Below, one piece after another: positions 1 through 8,317 of a stretch of 63,406 bases of DNA. Under the pieces are notes generated by a model that searched no databases, had not been told where the DNA came from, and saw nothing but the letters and a program-made list of their open reading frames with translations. The DNA is taken from positions 201,116-264,521 of the forward strand of contig NZ_LSOF01000018.1 of assembly GCF_001592875.1 (NCBI RefSeq). The letters run 5' to 3'. Positions within the stretch are counted from its first letter, which is position 1; each line of letters starts with the position of its first letter. The translations under genes were made by a program, and so were the position numbers. The stretch is from Pseudomonas sp. BMS12 (lineage in GTDB: Bacteria > Pseudomonadota > Gammaproteobacteria > Pseudomonadales > Pseudomonadaceae).

Positions 1-1
1 C

Positions 2-77
2 GTCCCCTTCGTCTAGTGGCCTAGGACACCGCCCTTTCACGGCGGTAACAGGGGTTCGAGTCCCCTAGGGGACGCCA
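2..77 (+). tRNA. tRNA-Glu (anticodon TTC)
   Basis: A full cloverleaf can be drawn. The acceptor arms GTCCCCT and AGGGGAC pair, followed by discriminator G and an encoded CCA at 75-77. The anticodon stem CCGCC/GGCGG encloses loop CTTTCAC, which gives anticodon TTC. The T arm has the usual GGTTCGA loop. It delivers glutamate to GAA/GAG codons. The gene sits at the window edge, so any upstream tRNA partner or promoter is out of view. Confidence 0.97.
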
Positions 78-102
78 TTTTCTTTCCGCGTTTTGCGGAC
101 TT

Positions 103-138
103 AAAAGGGTCATTCTTAGGAATGACCCTTTTGTTTTT
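103..138 (+). terminator. Rho-independent terminator after tRNA-Glu
   Basis: Perfect 12-bp inverted repeat AAAAGGGTCATT / AATGACCCTTTT with a 6-nt loop (115-120), followed by GTTTTTCT. It lies 25 nt past the tRNA CCA end, so it most likely ends the tRNA transcript. Confidence 0.9.
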
Positions 139-337
139 CTGGCTTCCCAATCTTCCCGAATGGGTATCGACGAGTGGCGCTACAGGCACTGGTCGTTTTC
201 TATTGCGCCATTAATATTATGATTGTAATTTAATCGTGCGTGGCGATCGGGAGGGCTGTGGTCCGTGGGCTCATTCATTCCGGTTGGCGGCGTTCTGAGG
301 TGTGCGGGTAATGGTGGGCGACTGTGAGAGGAGCATC

Positions 338-1192
338 ATGATGAACGGCATGGGCTGGATTCGAGGACTCAATACCACTCTGGGGCTGCTGGCGCCGCAG
401 TTCGCAGCGGGCAGGATGCATCGGGCGTTTCTCACGCCGCGTGAGCTGCCGCCGCGCGACTGGGAGTTGCCGCTACTGGCCGACGCCGAGCGGATCACTC
501 TGCGCTTCGGGCTTTCCGCGTTGCGCTGGGGGCAGGGGCCGGCAGTGCTGCTATTGCATGGCTGGGAAGGGCGGCCGACGCAGTTCGCTCAGCTGATTCG
601 GGCGCTGGTGCGCGCGGGTTATGGCGTGGTCGCGCTGGATGCCCCGGCTCATGGTCGCTCGCCAGGGCAGGAGGCCAATGTGGTGCTGTTCGCCCGGGCG
701 TTGCTGGAGGCGGCGGGGGAGCTGCCGCCCCTGAAGGCGGTGATCGGTCATTCCATGGGCGGTGCCGGCGCTTTGCTGGCAACCCAGCTGGGGCTGCGCA
801 GCGAAGCGCTGGTGACGATTTCGGCTCCGGCGCGAATCATCGGGGCGCTGCGTCGCTTTGCGCATTTCGTCGGTTTGCCCAGGCAGGCGCGGGCGCGCTT
901 CGTGCACTTGGTCGAACGCAGTGCCGGAATGCCGGCGGCAATGCTCGATGTGGAGCGTTATCAGCTGGATATACCTGGCTTGGTGGTGCATGCGCAGGAC
1001 GACCCGATGGTGCCGCACACCGAGGCGCAGTCGATTCATGCCGCCTGGGCTGACAGTCGCCTGCTCAGCCTGGCGCAGGGCGGCCACAGTCGATTGCTGA
1101 CGGATCAGCAACTGATCGACGCCGTACTCGAGTTGCTGGAGCGCATCGAGAGGCCTGCCACGGCGCAGCTTCCGCTATCGGTCGCCAGCTGA
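338..1192 (+). CDS. alpha/beta hydrolase fold protein
   Basis: A 284-residue single-domain alpha/beta hydrolase, probably cytoplasmic, of unknown substrate. The oxyanion-side motif LLLHGWEG, the nucleophile elbow GHSMGG (Ser), a late acid in HAQDDPMVP and the final GGHS histidine complete the catalytic triad in the expected order. An in-frame GTG at 302 exists, but the ATG at 338 follows a strong GAGAGGAG ribosome site at 326-333 and is preferred; the next ATG at 341 is also possible. It is monocistronic, with a hairpin just after the stop. Esterase, thioesterase and haloperoxidase-type chemistry cannot be told apart from the sequence. Confidence 0.85.
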   Translation: MMNGMGWIRGLNTTLGLLAPQFAAGRMHRAFLTPRELPPRDWELPLLADAERITLRFGLSALRWGQGPAVLLLHGWEGRPTQFAQLIRALVRAGYGVVALDAPAHGRSPGQEANVVLFARALLEAAGELPPLKAVIGHSMGGAGALLATQLGLRSEALVTISAPARIIGALRRFAHFVGLPRQARARFVHLVERSAGMPAAMLDVERYQLDIPGLVVHAQDDPMVPHTEAQSIHAAWADSRLLSLAQGGHSRLLTDQQLIDAVLELLERIERPATAQLPLSVAS

Positions 1193-1200
1193 GTCGCGCT

Positions 1201-1237
1201 ACGGCAAAGGGGCAGCGATGGCGCGCCCCTTTGCCGT
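1201..1237 (+). terminator. Hairpin downstream of the hydrolase
   Basis: Inverted repeat ACGGCAAAGGGGC (1201-1213) with GCCCCTTTGCCGT (1225-1237) starts 8 nt after the hydrolase stop. The stem is perfect but no strong T-run follows on the plus strand, so termination is likely but not certain. Confidence 0.6.
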
Positions 1238-1340
1238 TACACTTGCCCCATGCTTGCAGTGTGCTTCGGCTCGGCTCGGTGCCGTCACAGCAGGCACTGT
1301 CCGACGCGACCGGGCATAACTGCGATGAGGGGGGAAGGAC

Positions 1341-1991
1341 ATGAGCCTGACGATGGATGTGGTGTTGCAGCGCGCGCGCCCGGTGCTGCCGGTGCTGGTG
1401 ATCGAGGATTGTGGGCTGGCTGTGGATCTGGCGCGGGCGCTGTATGCGGGTGGTGTCAGTGTGCTGGAAGTGACCCTGCGCACGCCGCGCGCACTGGATG
1501 CCCTGGCGGCGATTCGCAAGGAGCTGCCCGAGTTGCTGGTCGGGGCCGGCACGGTGATTCATGCCGAGCAGTTCCAGGAGGCGCGTGATGCCGGGGCCCA
1601 GTTCACCGTCAGCCCCGGTTGCACCGAGCGCCTGGCTGCCGCGGCCGATGATTCCGGACTGCCTTACCTGCCGGCGGTGATGACGCCTTCCGAAGTCCTG
1701 CTGGCGCTGGAGTACGGTTACCGCTCGCTGAAGCTGTTCCCGGCCAATGGCGCGGCCAGCGTGAAGATGCTGAAGAGCTTCAAGGGGCCGTTCACCGGCA
1801 TTCGCTTCTGCCCCACCGGCGGCATTACCGCGGACAACCTGCTGAGTTTCCTGCGTCTGCCCAACGTGGCCTGTGTCGGCGGTACCTGGATCGCCCCGGA
1901 CAACCTGATCCGCGCGCGCGCCTGGGACCAGATCACCCTGCTGGCCAGCGAGGCCTGCGCTCTGGCTGCCAGCGTGGAGGTCAAACAGTGA
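1341..1991 (+). CDS. eda: KDPG/KHG aldolase (2-dehydro-3-deoxy-phosphogluconate aldolase)
   Basis: A 216-residue class I aldolase that splits 2-keto-3-deoxy-6-phosphogluconate into pyruvate and glyceraldehyde-3-phosphate, the last step of the Entner-Doudoroff path and the main sugar route in pseudomonads. The Schiff-base lysine lies in SLKLFPA, the catalytic Glu in EVTLRT, and the phosphate-binding loop is CPTGGI. Length is normal for the family. The ATG follows GGGGGAAGGAC. Its stop overlaps the GTG start of the thioesterase gene by 4 nt, so the two are probably cotranscribed. The usual partners (zwf, pgl, edd) are not in the window. Confidence 0.95.
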   Translation: MSLTMDVVLQRARPVLPVLVIEDCGLAVDLARALYAGGVSVLEVTLRTPRALDALAAIRKELPELLVGAGTVIHAEQFQEARDAGAQFTVSPGCTERLAAAADDSGLPYLPAVMTPSEVLLALEYGYRSLKLFPANGAASVKMLKSFKGPFTGIRFCPTGGITADNLLSFLRLPNVACVGGTWIAPDNLIRARAWDQITLLASEACALAASVEVKQ

Positions 1992-2437
1992 GCTGGGACC
2001 TGCCTGATCCATTCGTTATCGACCTGTGCGTGGCCGCCGAGGATATCGACGGTCTCGGTCACGCCAACAACGCCGTCTACGTCAGCTGGCTGGAGCGCTG
2101 CGCCTGGCGTCACTCGCAGCACCTGGGGCTGGATCTGAGCGAGTATCGCCGCCTCGATCGCGCCATGGCGGTGCTGCGCCACGAGATCGACTATCTGGCC
2201 AGTGCCTATGAGGGCGAGGAGCTGCAGATGGCCACCTGGATCGTCGAGAGCGATCACAAGCTGAAGATGAATCGGCGCTTCCAGTTGTGGCGCCCGGCCG
2301 ATGCCAGCACCCTGCTGCGCGCGCAGACCACCTTTGTCTGCATCGAGCTGTCCAGTGGTCGGCCCAAGCGTATGCCAACCGAGTTCGTCGAGGGTTATGG
2401 CAAGGCGCTGCTGGAGCCCTATCCGCTGCAGCTCTGA
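1988..2437 (+). CDS. acyl-CoA thioesterase, 4HBT hotdog family
   Basis: A 149-residue hotdog-fold thioesterase of the 4-hydroxybenzoyl-CoA thioesterase/YbgC type. The family signature DIDGLGHANNAVYVSWLE lies near residues 16-33 and includes the catalytic Asp, the His and the paired Asn. Family members hydrolyse short- or medium-chain acyl-CoA or aryl-CoA; which one is acted on here cannot be read. The GTG start overlaps the eda stop (GTGA), a coupled arrangement. There is no signal peptide, so it is cytoplasmic. Confidence 0.85.
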   Translation: MSWDLPDPFVIDLCVAAEDIDGLGHANNAVYVSWLERCAWRHSQHLGLDLSEYRRLDRAMAVLRHEIDYLASAYEGEELQMATWIVESDHKLKMNRRFQLWRPADASTLLRAQTTFVCIELSSGRPKRMPTEFVEGYGKALLEPYPLQL

Positions 2438-2441
2438 GCTG

Positions 2442-2834
2442 TCAGTTGAGCATCGGCGCGATGAACGCCTGGCCCGGCTTGACGATCACTGCGAACTGGC
2501 GCGTCTCGCCAGGAGCCAGCAGCACCGATTGCGAGGGCCCCGGCCCCTGGCCGCCGCAGTAACCCTTGGGGGAGATGGCGACGGCGATGCTGAAGGGGCC
2601 ATTGGGCAGATCCAGGCTGGCACTCTTGCCCGGCCCCAGCGTGGCCATGACTTGCTGGTTGACGTACAGCTCCACATCGCAGGCGTTCGGTGCATTGTTG
2701 TCACGGGTGAAGATCAGCCGGGACGGGCTGTCCAGCGCCGGGTTCTTCGGCACATGGTGCACGCCGCGTGGCAGCGGTCCAGCCAGGGCGGTGCTACCGA
2801 TGAGGCAGAGTGCGAGCAGCAGTGGGCGCGGCAT
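2442..2834 (-). CDS. small exported protein of unknown function
   Basis: A 130-residue protein with a clear signal peptide (MPRPLLLALCLIGSTALA, cleavage after ALA near residue 18). The rest is beta-rich, with proline and glycine turns and two cysteines (NACDV, GYCGG) that could form a periplasmic disulfide. The start is set by AAGGAGGT at 2839-2846, 4 nt upstream of the ATG; the open frame continues upstream without ribosome sites. It converges tail to tail with the thioesterase gene and is divergent from dusC. I do not recognise the family. Confidence 0.75.
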   Translation of the reverse strand: MPRPLLLALCLIGSTALAGPLPRGVHHVPKNPALDSPSRLIFTRDNNAPNACDVELYVNQQVMATLGPGKSASLDLPNGPFSIAVAISPKGYCGGQGPGPSQSVLLAPGETRQFAVIVKPGQAFIAPMLN

Positions 2835-2939
2835 GGTGACCTCCTTTGCGGCGCGTCGCTGGAGTTGCCGCGACGGCCGGTATGATTCCCTGATGGCGGC
2901 GCCGTAAACTACGCGCCCCGTGTTTTCGAGACTTCTGTC

Positions 2940-3899
2940 GTGCAAATCGCCCTGGCCCCCATGGAGGGGTTGGTCGACGAAATCCTGCGCGATGTGCTGA
3001 CCCGTGTCGGCGGCATCGACTGGTGCGTCACCGAGTTTATCCGTATCTGCGACCGCCTGCTGCCGGCCTCCGCTTTCCACAAGCTGGCACCGGAGCTGGC
3101 CGAGTCGGCGCTCACCCGCGCCGGCACACCGATGCGCCTGCAATTGCTCGGCTCCGACCCTTTCTGCCTGGCCGACAACGCCGCTTTTGCCTGCACCCTG
3201 GGCGCGCCGGTGATCGATCTCAACTTCGGCTGTCCGGCCAAAACGGTGAACAAGTCCCGTGGCGGCGCGGTGCTGCTCAAGGAGCCGGAGCTGCTGCATG
3301 CCATCGTGCGTGAGGTGCGTCGTACGGTGCCGGCGCATATTCCGGTGACGGCGAAGATGCGCCTGGGCTTCGACAGCGCGGAGGGCGCACTGGATTGCGC
3401 CCGCGCCCTGGCCGAAGGTGGGGCGGCGCAACTGGTGGTGCATGCGCGGACCAAGGTCGACGGCTACAAGCCGCCGGCTCACTGGGAGTGGGTGGCGCGG
3501 GTGCAGGAGGCCGTCGCGGTGCCGGTGTATGCCAATGGCGAGATCTGGAGCGTCGAGGATTGGCGGCGTTGCCGTGAAGTCAGCGGCGCCGAGGACATCA
3601 TGCTGGGTCGTGGCCTGGTGTCGCGTCCGGACCTGGCCAGACAGATCGCCTCCGCCCGTGCGGGGCGCGAGGTGCAGGCGATGACCTGGGACGAGCTGCT
3701 GCCGCTGCTGCGCGACTTCTGGCGGCAGGCCCGTGGCAAGCTGGCGCCGCGCTATGCGCCTGGGCGCCTCAAGCAGTGGCTGGCGATGCTCACCCGTAGC
3801 TATCCGGAGGCGGTGGCGCTGTTCGCCGAGATTCGCCGGGAGAACGATTGCCAGCGTATCGACCAGCTGCTGGCTGCTCCGCTGGCCGTGAGCGCCTGA
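2940..3899 (+). CDS. dusC: tRNA-dihydrouridine(16) synthase
   Basis: A 319-residue FMN-dependent tRNA dihydrouridine synthase that reduces uridine in the D loop of tRNA. The N-terminal TIM barrel opens with LAPMEG (flavin phosphate end). The catalytic cysteine lies in LNFGCPAKTVNKSRGG, and the NGEIW and LGRGL segments form the phosphate-binding part. The C-terminal helical domain gives the length typical of DusC rather than DusA or DusB. The GTG start is the first in-frame start that keeps the conserved QIALAPMEG opening. Confidence 0.93.
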   Translation: MQIALAPMEGLVDEILRDVLTRVGGIDWCVTEFIRICDRLLPASAFHKLAPELAESALTRAGTPMRLQLLGSDPFCLADNAAFACTLGAPVIDLNFGCPAKTVNKSRGGAVLLKEPELLHAIVREVRRTVPAHIPVTAKMRLGFDSAEGALDCARALAEGGAAQLVVHARTKVDGYKPPAHWEWVARVQEAVAVPVYANGEIWSVEDWRRCREVSGAEDIMLGRGLVSRPDLARQIASARAGREVQAMTWDELLPLLRDFWRQARGKLAPRYAPGRLKQWLAMLTRSYPEAVALFAEIRRENDCQRIDQLLAAPLAVSA

Positions 3900-3900
3900 T

Positions 3901-4647
3901 TCAGCGCCCGCCACTGATATCGATGAAGCTGCCGGTGCAGTAGGACGCCTGCTCGCTGGCCAGCCAGAGTATGGCCTCGGCCACTTCCTCCGGCGTGCCG
4001 CCGCGTTGCAATGGCACGCTGCCGCGCAGGCGCTCGATGCGCCCGGGCTCGCCGCCGGCGGCATGGATGTCGGTGTCGATCAGTCCCGGGCGCACAGCGT
4101 TGACGCGAATGCCTTCGCTGGCCACTTCGCGCGCCAGGCCGGTGGTCAGGCTGTCCACCGCGCCCTTGGCGGCGGCGTAGTCGATGTATTCGTTGGGCGC
4201 ACCGAGGCGGGCGGCCATGGACGAGACGTTGACGATGGCGCCCCCAGTGCCGCCATGGCGGCTGGACAGGCGGCGCACGGCCTCGCGGCAGCAGAGGAAG
4301 CTGCCGATTACGTTGGTCGCCAGTACCCGCTGCCAGCGCGCGGCATCCATCTGTTCCAGGCGCATCTGCGGCTCGAGCATGCCGGCATTGTTCACCAGTA
4401 CATCGAGGCGGCCGTAGTGGCGGTCCAGTTCGGCGAACAGGCGCATGACCTCGGCCTCGTCGGTGATATCGGCCTGCACGGCATGGGCCGTGGCGCCGCT
4501 GGCACCTAGCTCGGCCACCAGTGCGGCGGCCTGCGCCGCCTGGCTGCGGTAGTTGAGCAGCAGGCGATAGCCGTGCTGCGCAGCCAGGCGCGCGGTGGCT
4601 GCGCCTATGCCGCGGCTGGCGCCGGTGATCAGCATGACTTTGTCCAT
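3901..4647 (-). CDS. SDR-family NAD(P)-dependent oxidoreductase
   Basis: A 248-residue classical short-chain dehydrogenase. It has the Rossmann cofactor motif TGASRGIG (residues 8-15), the structural NNAG motif, the catalytic Ser in VNVSSMAA and the YAAAK tyrosine/lysine pair. It ends in the usual GSFIDISGGR. Substrate cannot be inferred; relatives include glucose dehydrogenases and 3-oxoacyl-ACP reductase-like enzymes. Arg in the first turn after GAS suggests NADP(H) preference. It is divergent from ibpA, and the shared 108-nt gap carries the sigma-32 promoter pointing the other way. Confidence 0.88.
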   Translation of the reverse strand: MDKVMLITGASRGIGAATARLAAQHGYRLLLNYRSQAAQAAALVAELGASGATAHAVQADITDEAEVMRLFAELDRHYGRLDVLVNNAGMLEPQMRLEQMDAARWQRVLATNVIGSFLCCREAVRRLSSRHGGTGGAIVNVSSMAARLGAPNEYIDYAAAKGAVDSLTTGLAREVASEGIRVNAVRPGLIDTDIHAAGGEPGRIERLRGSVPLQRGGTPEEVAEAILWLASEQASYCTGSFIDISGGR

Positions 4648-4659
4648 GAATTCTTGCCT

Positions 4660-4688
4660 CTTGAAATCTGCGCTGGGGTTCCCATCTA
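4660..4688 (+). promoter_or_regulatory. Heat-shock (sigma-32/RpoH) promoter of ibpA
   Basis: CTTGAAA at 4660-4666 and CCCATCTA at 4681-4688 are separated by 14 nt. This matches the RpoH consensus (CTTGAA, 13-15 nt, CCCATNT) almost perfectly. Transcription would begin near 4695, about 60 nt ahead of the ibpA start. Confidence 0.88.
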
Positions 4689-4694
4689 GGGTAA

Positions 4695-4755
4695 TGCGGG
4701 ATGCCGAAGTCGGGTTCCGCAGTTGAACACTTGCTGATTATTCAGGAGATATCCC
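4695..4755 (+). promoter_or_regulatory. ROSE-like RNA thermometer in the ibpA leader
   Basis: The leader can fold so that the ribosome site is buried. CUUGCUGA (4730-4737) pairs with UCAGGAG (4742-4748) around a 4-nt loop, with G4733 left as a bulge. This reproduces the conserved ROSE 3' hairpin, in which a U(U/C)GCU strand pairs imperfectly with the AGGAG site. Known ROSE elements control small heat-shock genes in many proteobacteria, including Pseudomonas. The upstream part (4695-4729) can form a second GC-rich hairpin. Start of the element is approximate. Confidence 0.8.
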
Positions 4756-5205
4756 ATGAGCAATGTATTGTCCCTGGCCCCACTGTTCCGCCAGTCCATC
4801 GGTTTCGACCGTTTCAACGATCTGTTCGAGTCGGCGCTGCGTAACAGCGAGAGCGGCAGTTCCTATCCCCCCTACAACGTCGAGAAGCATGGCGAGGACC
4901 GTTACCGCATCGTGGTCGCGGCGGCCGGCTTCCGTGAAGAAGACCTCGAACTGCAGGTCGAGCGTGGCGTATTGACGGTGAGTGGCGGCAAGCGCGAGCG
5001 CGCGGCCGAGAGCGTCAGCTACCTGCACCAGGGCATCGCCCAGCGCGGCTTCAAGCTGTCGTTCCGCCTGGCCGATCACATCGAGGTCAAGGGCGCGGCG
5101 CTGGATGCTGGCCTGCTCAATATCGACCTGGTGCGTGTCGTGCCGGAAGAAGCCAAACCCAAGCGCATTCCCATCGGAGCGCAGCAGCAGGCGCTGGAAA
5201 GCTGA
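4756..5205 (+). CDS. ibpA: small heat-shock protein, Hsp20/IbpA family
   Basis: A 149-residue ATP-independent holdase chaperone that binds unfolding proteins in the cytoplasm and passes them to DnaK/ClpB. The alpha-crystallin domain spans roughly residues 36-130, opening with PPYNVEKHGEDRYRI and including VERGVLTVSGGK. The N-terminal arm has the IbpA-type FRQSIGFDRFNDLFE segment, and the short C-terminal tail carries an I-P-I motif (KRIPIG) used in oligomer assembly. It is a single gene with its own heat-shock promoter, RNA thermometer and terminator. Confidence 0.95.
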   Translation: MSNVLSLAPLFRQSIGFDRFNDLFESALRNSESGSSYPPYNVEKHGEDRYRIVVAAAGFREEDLELQVERGVLTVSGGKRERAAESVSYLHQGIAQRGFKLSFRLADHIEVKGAALDAGLLNIDLVRVVPEEAKPKRIPIGAQQQALES

Positions 5206-5222
5206 TCGTCGGCTGGCAGAGC

Positions 5223-5255
5223 AAGAAGGGCACCCGCGGGTGCCCTTCTTCGTTT
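5223..5255 (+). terminator. Terminator after ibpA (possibly bidirectional)
   Basis: Perfect inverted repeat AAGAAGGGCACCC (5223-5235) / GGGTGCCCTTCTT (5238-5250), then CGTTT. It starts 18 nt after the ibpA stop and faces the end of the minus-strand PAS-GGDEF-EAL gene, so it may serve both. Confidence 0.85.
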
Positions 5256-5287
5256 CAGGATCTGCCCGCGAGATGGTGAGGAGGTTC

Positions 5288-8203
5288 TCAGGGCTGGCGG
5301 TTGGCTAGCAGCAGGTCATGAAATTCCAGCAGTGGTAGCGGTTTGCTGAACAGGTAGCCCTGGTACTGGTGGCAGCCTTGCTGCTGGAGGAACTCCAGCT
5401 GCTCCGGCTGCTCCACGCCTTCGGCAATCATCTGCAGGTTGAGGCTGCGCGCCATGGCGACGATGGCGCGGATGATCTCGGCGTCGTTGGGGTCGCTGGT
5501 GGCGTCGCGGACGAAGGACTGGTCGATCTTCAATACGTCCACCGGCAGGCGCTTGAGGTAGGTCAGCGAGCTGTAACCGGTGCCGAAATCGTCCATGGCG
5601 AAGCTGAGGCCGAGTTTCTTCAGGCGGTGCATCTTAGCGATGGTGTCGTCGATGTTCTGAATGACGATGCCTTCGGTGATTTCCAGCTTGAGCATGCTGG
5701 CCGGCAGTTCGCTCTGGGCCAGGCAGCGCTCCACACGCTCGACGAAGTCACCCTGGCGGAACTGGCGTGGGCTGATGTTGACGCACAGCTGGAAGTGGTT
5801 GCGCCGGACCAGTCCGTCGCGCAGCAGGCGGGCGCCGGCGTGGCAGGCCTCGTTGAGCACCCAGGCGCCGACGTCGAGGATCAGGCCGCTCTCTTCCAGC
5901 ACTTGAATGAAGTGTGCGGGCGACTGAGGGCCCAGGGTCGGATGGTTCCAGCGCAGCAGGGCTTCACTGCCGATCACGCTGTCGTCGCGGGCATCAACCT
6001 GGGGCTGGAAGTACAGCTCGAACTCGCCACGAGCCAGGGCCAGGCGCAGGTCGCTCTCCAGGCGCAGGCGCTCGCTGGCGGCGTCCTGCATGGCCTTGCG
6101 GAACATCTGGATGGTGTTGCGCCCGGAGTCCTTGGCTCGGTACAGGGCGATGTCGGCGCGTTTGAGCAGGTCGGTGGGGTTGTCGCCGTGGTCCGGCACC
6201 AGGGCGATGCCGATACTCGGCGTGACCTGCAGGCGGTGGCCGTCCAGCAGCATCGGCTCGGCCAGCAGGCGGCGCAGCTTTTCCGCCACCTGGCGCACCT
6301 GGCGAGTGACTTCCGCGCGCTTGCCTTCGAGGCCGGAAATCAGCACCACGAACTCGTCGCCACCCAGTCGCGCCACGGTGTCTTCCTGGCGCACGCTGGC
6401 TTCCAGGCGCGCGGTGACCATCTTCAGCACAGCGTCGCCGACCGGGTGACCGAGCGAGTCGTTGATGTGTTTGAAGTGGTCGAGATCGAGGAACAGCAGG
6501 GCACCATGCAGGTTATGGCGTTTCAGCAGGGCGATCTGCTGGGTCAGGCGATCCATCAGCAGGGCGCGGTTGGGCAGATTGGTCAACGAGTCGTGGTAGG
6601 CCAGGTGTCGGACCTGGGCCTGGGCGGCCTTAAGTTCGCTGATATCGCGGGCGGTGAGCAGCAGGCAGGGCGTTTCGTTCAGTTCGATGGGCTCTACCGA
6701 CACTTCCACCAGCTTGATGCTGCCGTCGCGGTGCTGGCCGTGCATTTCCATGTGGTAGACGCGACCCTCGCGGATGATGGTCTCGATCATCCGCTCGCGC
6801 TCCTCCGGGTGGGCCCAGACCTTCAACTCGCTGGAGCTGCGCCCGATGACTTCTTCGGGGCGATAACCAGTGAGGCGGCTGAAGCCTTCGTTGACCTCGA
6901 TATAGCGGCCGCTGTCGCGCTCGGTGATGGTGATGGCGTCGGGGCTGGAGTGGAACGCCTTGGCGAATTTCTCCTGGCTGGCCTTCAGTGCGGCTTCGCT
7001 GTGCTGGCGCTCGCTGATATCGCGGAAGGTGGTGGTCAGGCAGCGCTGGCCCTGCACCTGGATGTAGCGATTGGAGATGATACAGGTCAGCTCGCGGCCA
7101 TCCTTGCGGCGGAACTGGGCGATCTCGTTGTTCAGTTGCTTATCACGCACCAGCTTCTTGGCCAGTGCCTGGCGTTGCTCGATGTCGACCCAGAAACCGA
7201 CGTCCAGGGCGTTGCGTCCGGTGAGCTCGGCGGGCTCCCAGCCGAAGGTCTGGGTAAAGCTCGGGTTGATCTCGAGAAAGGCGCCGTCGGGGACGCGTGA
7301 TACGCAGATCGGCTCGGGGCTGGCCTGGAACAAGGTGACGAACTTTTCCTCGGAGGAGGCCAGGCGCTGTTCGCGCTGCACGCGCTCGGTGATGTCCATG
7401 AGGATGCCGGCCATGCGCAGTGGGGCGTCCCGCTCGTCGCGATAGAGCTTGGCGGTGCTTTCCAGGTAGCGCTGTTCGCCAGCTTCGAGCTGGATGCGAT
7501 AGGTCAGCAGGAACTCCTGGCGCTGGCCTTCGACCAGTTCCCGGTAAGCCTGGCGCATCTGCTGCTGATCTTCTTCGGGAACCTGCTGGAAAAAGTGGGC
7601 GAATTCACCGTGATAAGGCCCGACGGCCAGGCCGTGCAGGTTGGCGGCGCGCTCCGAGCCATACAGCATGCCGCTGGGAATATGCCAGTCCCAGGTGCCC
7701 AGATTGGCCGAGTCCAGGGCCAGGGTCAGGCGTTCCTGGCTGTCGCGCAGGGCCTGCTCCTGCTCGCGCTGCTGGGTAATGTCGCGGATCACACCGACTA
7801 CGCGGGTGTGGCCATCCGGGTCGGTACGCGGGCGGCCGCTGATTTCCAGCCAGTGCAGGCTGCCGTCTGGCCAGCGGATGCGATGGCGCAGGGGTTCCGG
7901 GTTGGGGGTTCCGCTGAGCACCTGCTCGAATAGCTGGCGCACCGGCAGGCGATCTTCCTCGGGAATCAGTTCGATGTAGTCGATCCGGCGTTCCAGTGGC
8001 TGCTTCGGGTCCAGGCCGAAGAGTGCCTGGGCGCCGCGCGACCAGCTGACCTTGCCGCTTTCGGTGTCCCAGTACCAGGCGCCGAGGTGGGCGCCGTTGA
8101 GTGCGGCGAGTAGCAGTGGCGCATCCTGCCAGGTCTTCTCGAACTCGGCAGGGTCCAGTGCGGGGATGAAGGGGAAGGGCGGCTGTTTAGGCGGTGTGGA
8201 CAT
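5288..8203 (-). CDS. PAS-PAS-PAS-PAS-GGDEF-EAL cyclic-di-GMP signalling protein
   Basis: A 971-residue protein with four PAS/PAC sensor repeats over about residues 30-535, then GGDEF and EAL domains. The cyclase active site LGGDEF is intact and is preceded at the proper distance by RQED, the RxxD inhibitory site. The EAL domain keeps SEALLRW, the loop DDFGTGYSSL and KIDQSFV, so phosphodiesterase activity is also possible. No membrane segment is visible; it is probably a cytoplasmic sensor. The ATG at 8203 (MSTPPKQ) is preferred; an in-frame ATG at 8233 would add 10 residues. The ligand of the PAS domains is unknown. Confidence 0.9.
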   Translation of the reverse strand: MSTPPKQPPFPFIPALDPAEFEKTWQDAPLLLAALNGAHLGAWYWDTESGKVSWSRGAQALFGLDPKQPLERRIDYIELIPEEDRLPVRQLFEQVLSGTPNPEPLRHRIRWPDGSLHWLEISGRPRTDPDGHTRVVGVIRDITQQREQEQALRDSQERLTLALDSANLGTWDWHIPSGMLYGSERAANLHGLAVGPYHGEFAHFFQQVPEEDQQQMRQAYRELVEGQRQEFLLTYRIQLEAGEQRYLESTAKLYRDERDAPLRMAGILMDITERVQREQRLASSEEKFVTLFQASPEPICVSRVPDGAFLEINPSFTQTFGWEPAELTGRNALDVGFWVDIEQRQALAKKLVRDKQLNNEIAQFRRKDGRELTCIISNRYIQVQGQRCLTTTFRDISERQHSEAALKASQEKFAKAFHSSPDAITITERDSGRYIEVNEGFSRLTGYRPEEVIGRSSSELKVWAHPEERERMIETIIREGRVYHMEMHGQHRDGSIKLVEVSVEPIELNETPCLLLTARDISELKAAQAQVRHLAYHDSLTNLPNRALLMDRLTQQIALLKRHNLHGALLFLDLDHFKHINDSLGHPVGDAVLKMVTARLEASVRQEDTVARLGGDEFVVLISGLEGKRAEVTRQVRQVAEKLRRLLAEPMLLDGHRLQVTPSIGIALVPDHGDNPTDLLKRADIALYRAKDSGRNTIQMFRKAMQDAASERLRLESDLRLALARGEFELYFQPQVDARDDSVIGSEALLRWNHPTLGPQSPAHFIQVLEESGLILDVGAWVLNEACHAGARLLRDGLVRRNHFQLCVNISPRQFRQGDFVERVERCLAQSELPASMLKLEITEGIVIQNIDDTIAKMHRLKKLGLSFAMDDFGTGYSSLTYLKRLPVDVLKIDQSFVRDATSDPNDAEIIRAIVAMARSLNLQMIAEGVEQPEQLEFLQQQGCHQYQGYLFSKPLPLLEFHDLLLANRQP

Positions 8204-8317
8204 TGCGTTCTCGTCCGGCGCTCGGCACGCCATGGTCGCCTGATGAAGAAAGGCGGTGTAGAGGCATGTGGCGGGTTTTCTTATCGTTATATGCGCACGT
8301 TAGTCGCTGTTCCGGCC

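Noticed and set aside
5369..7300. A 643-codon open frame on the plus strand
   Set aside because: It is antisense to the PAS-GGDEF-EAL gene, has no domain signature, and comes from the high-GC third-position bias of that gene.
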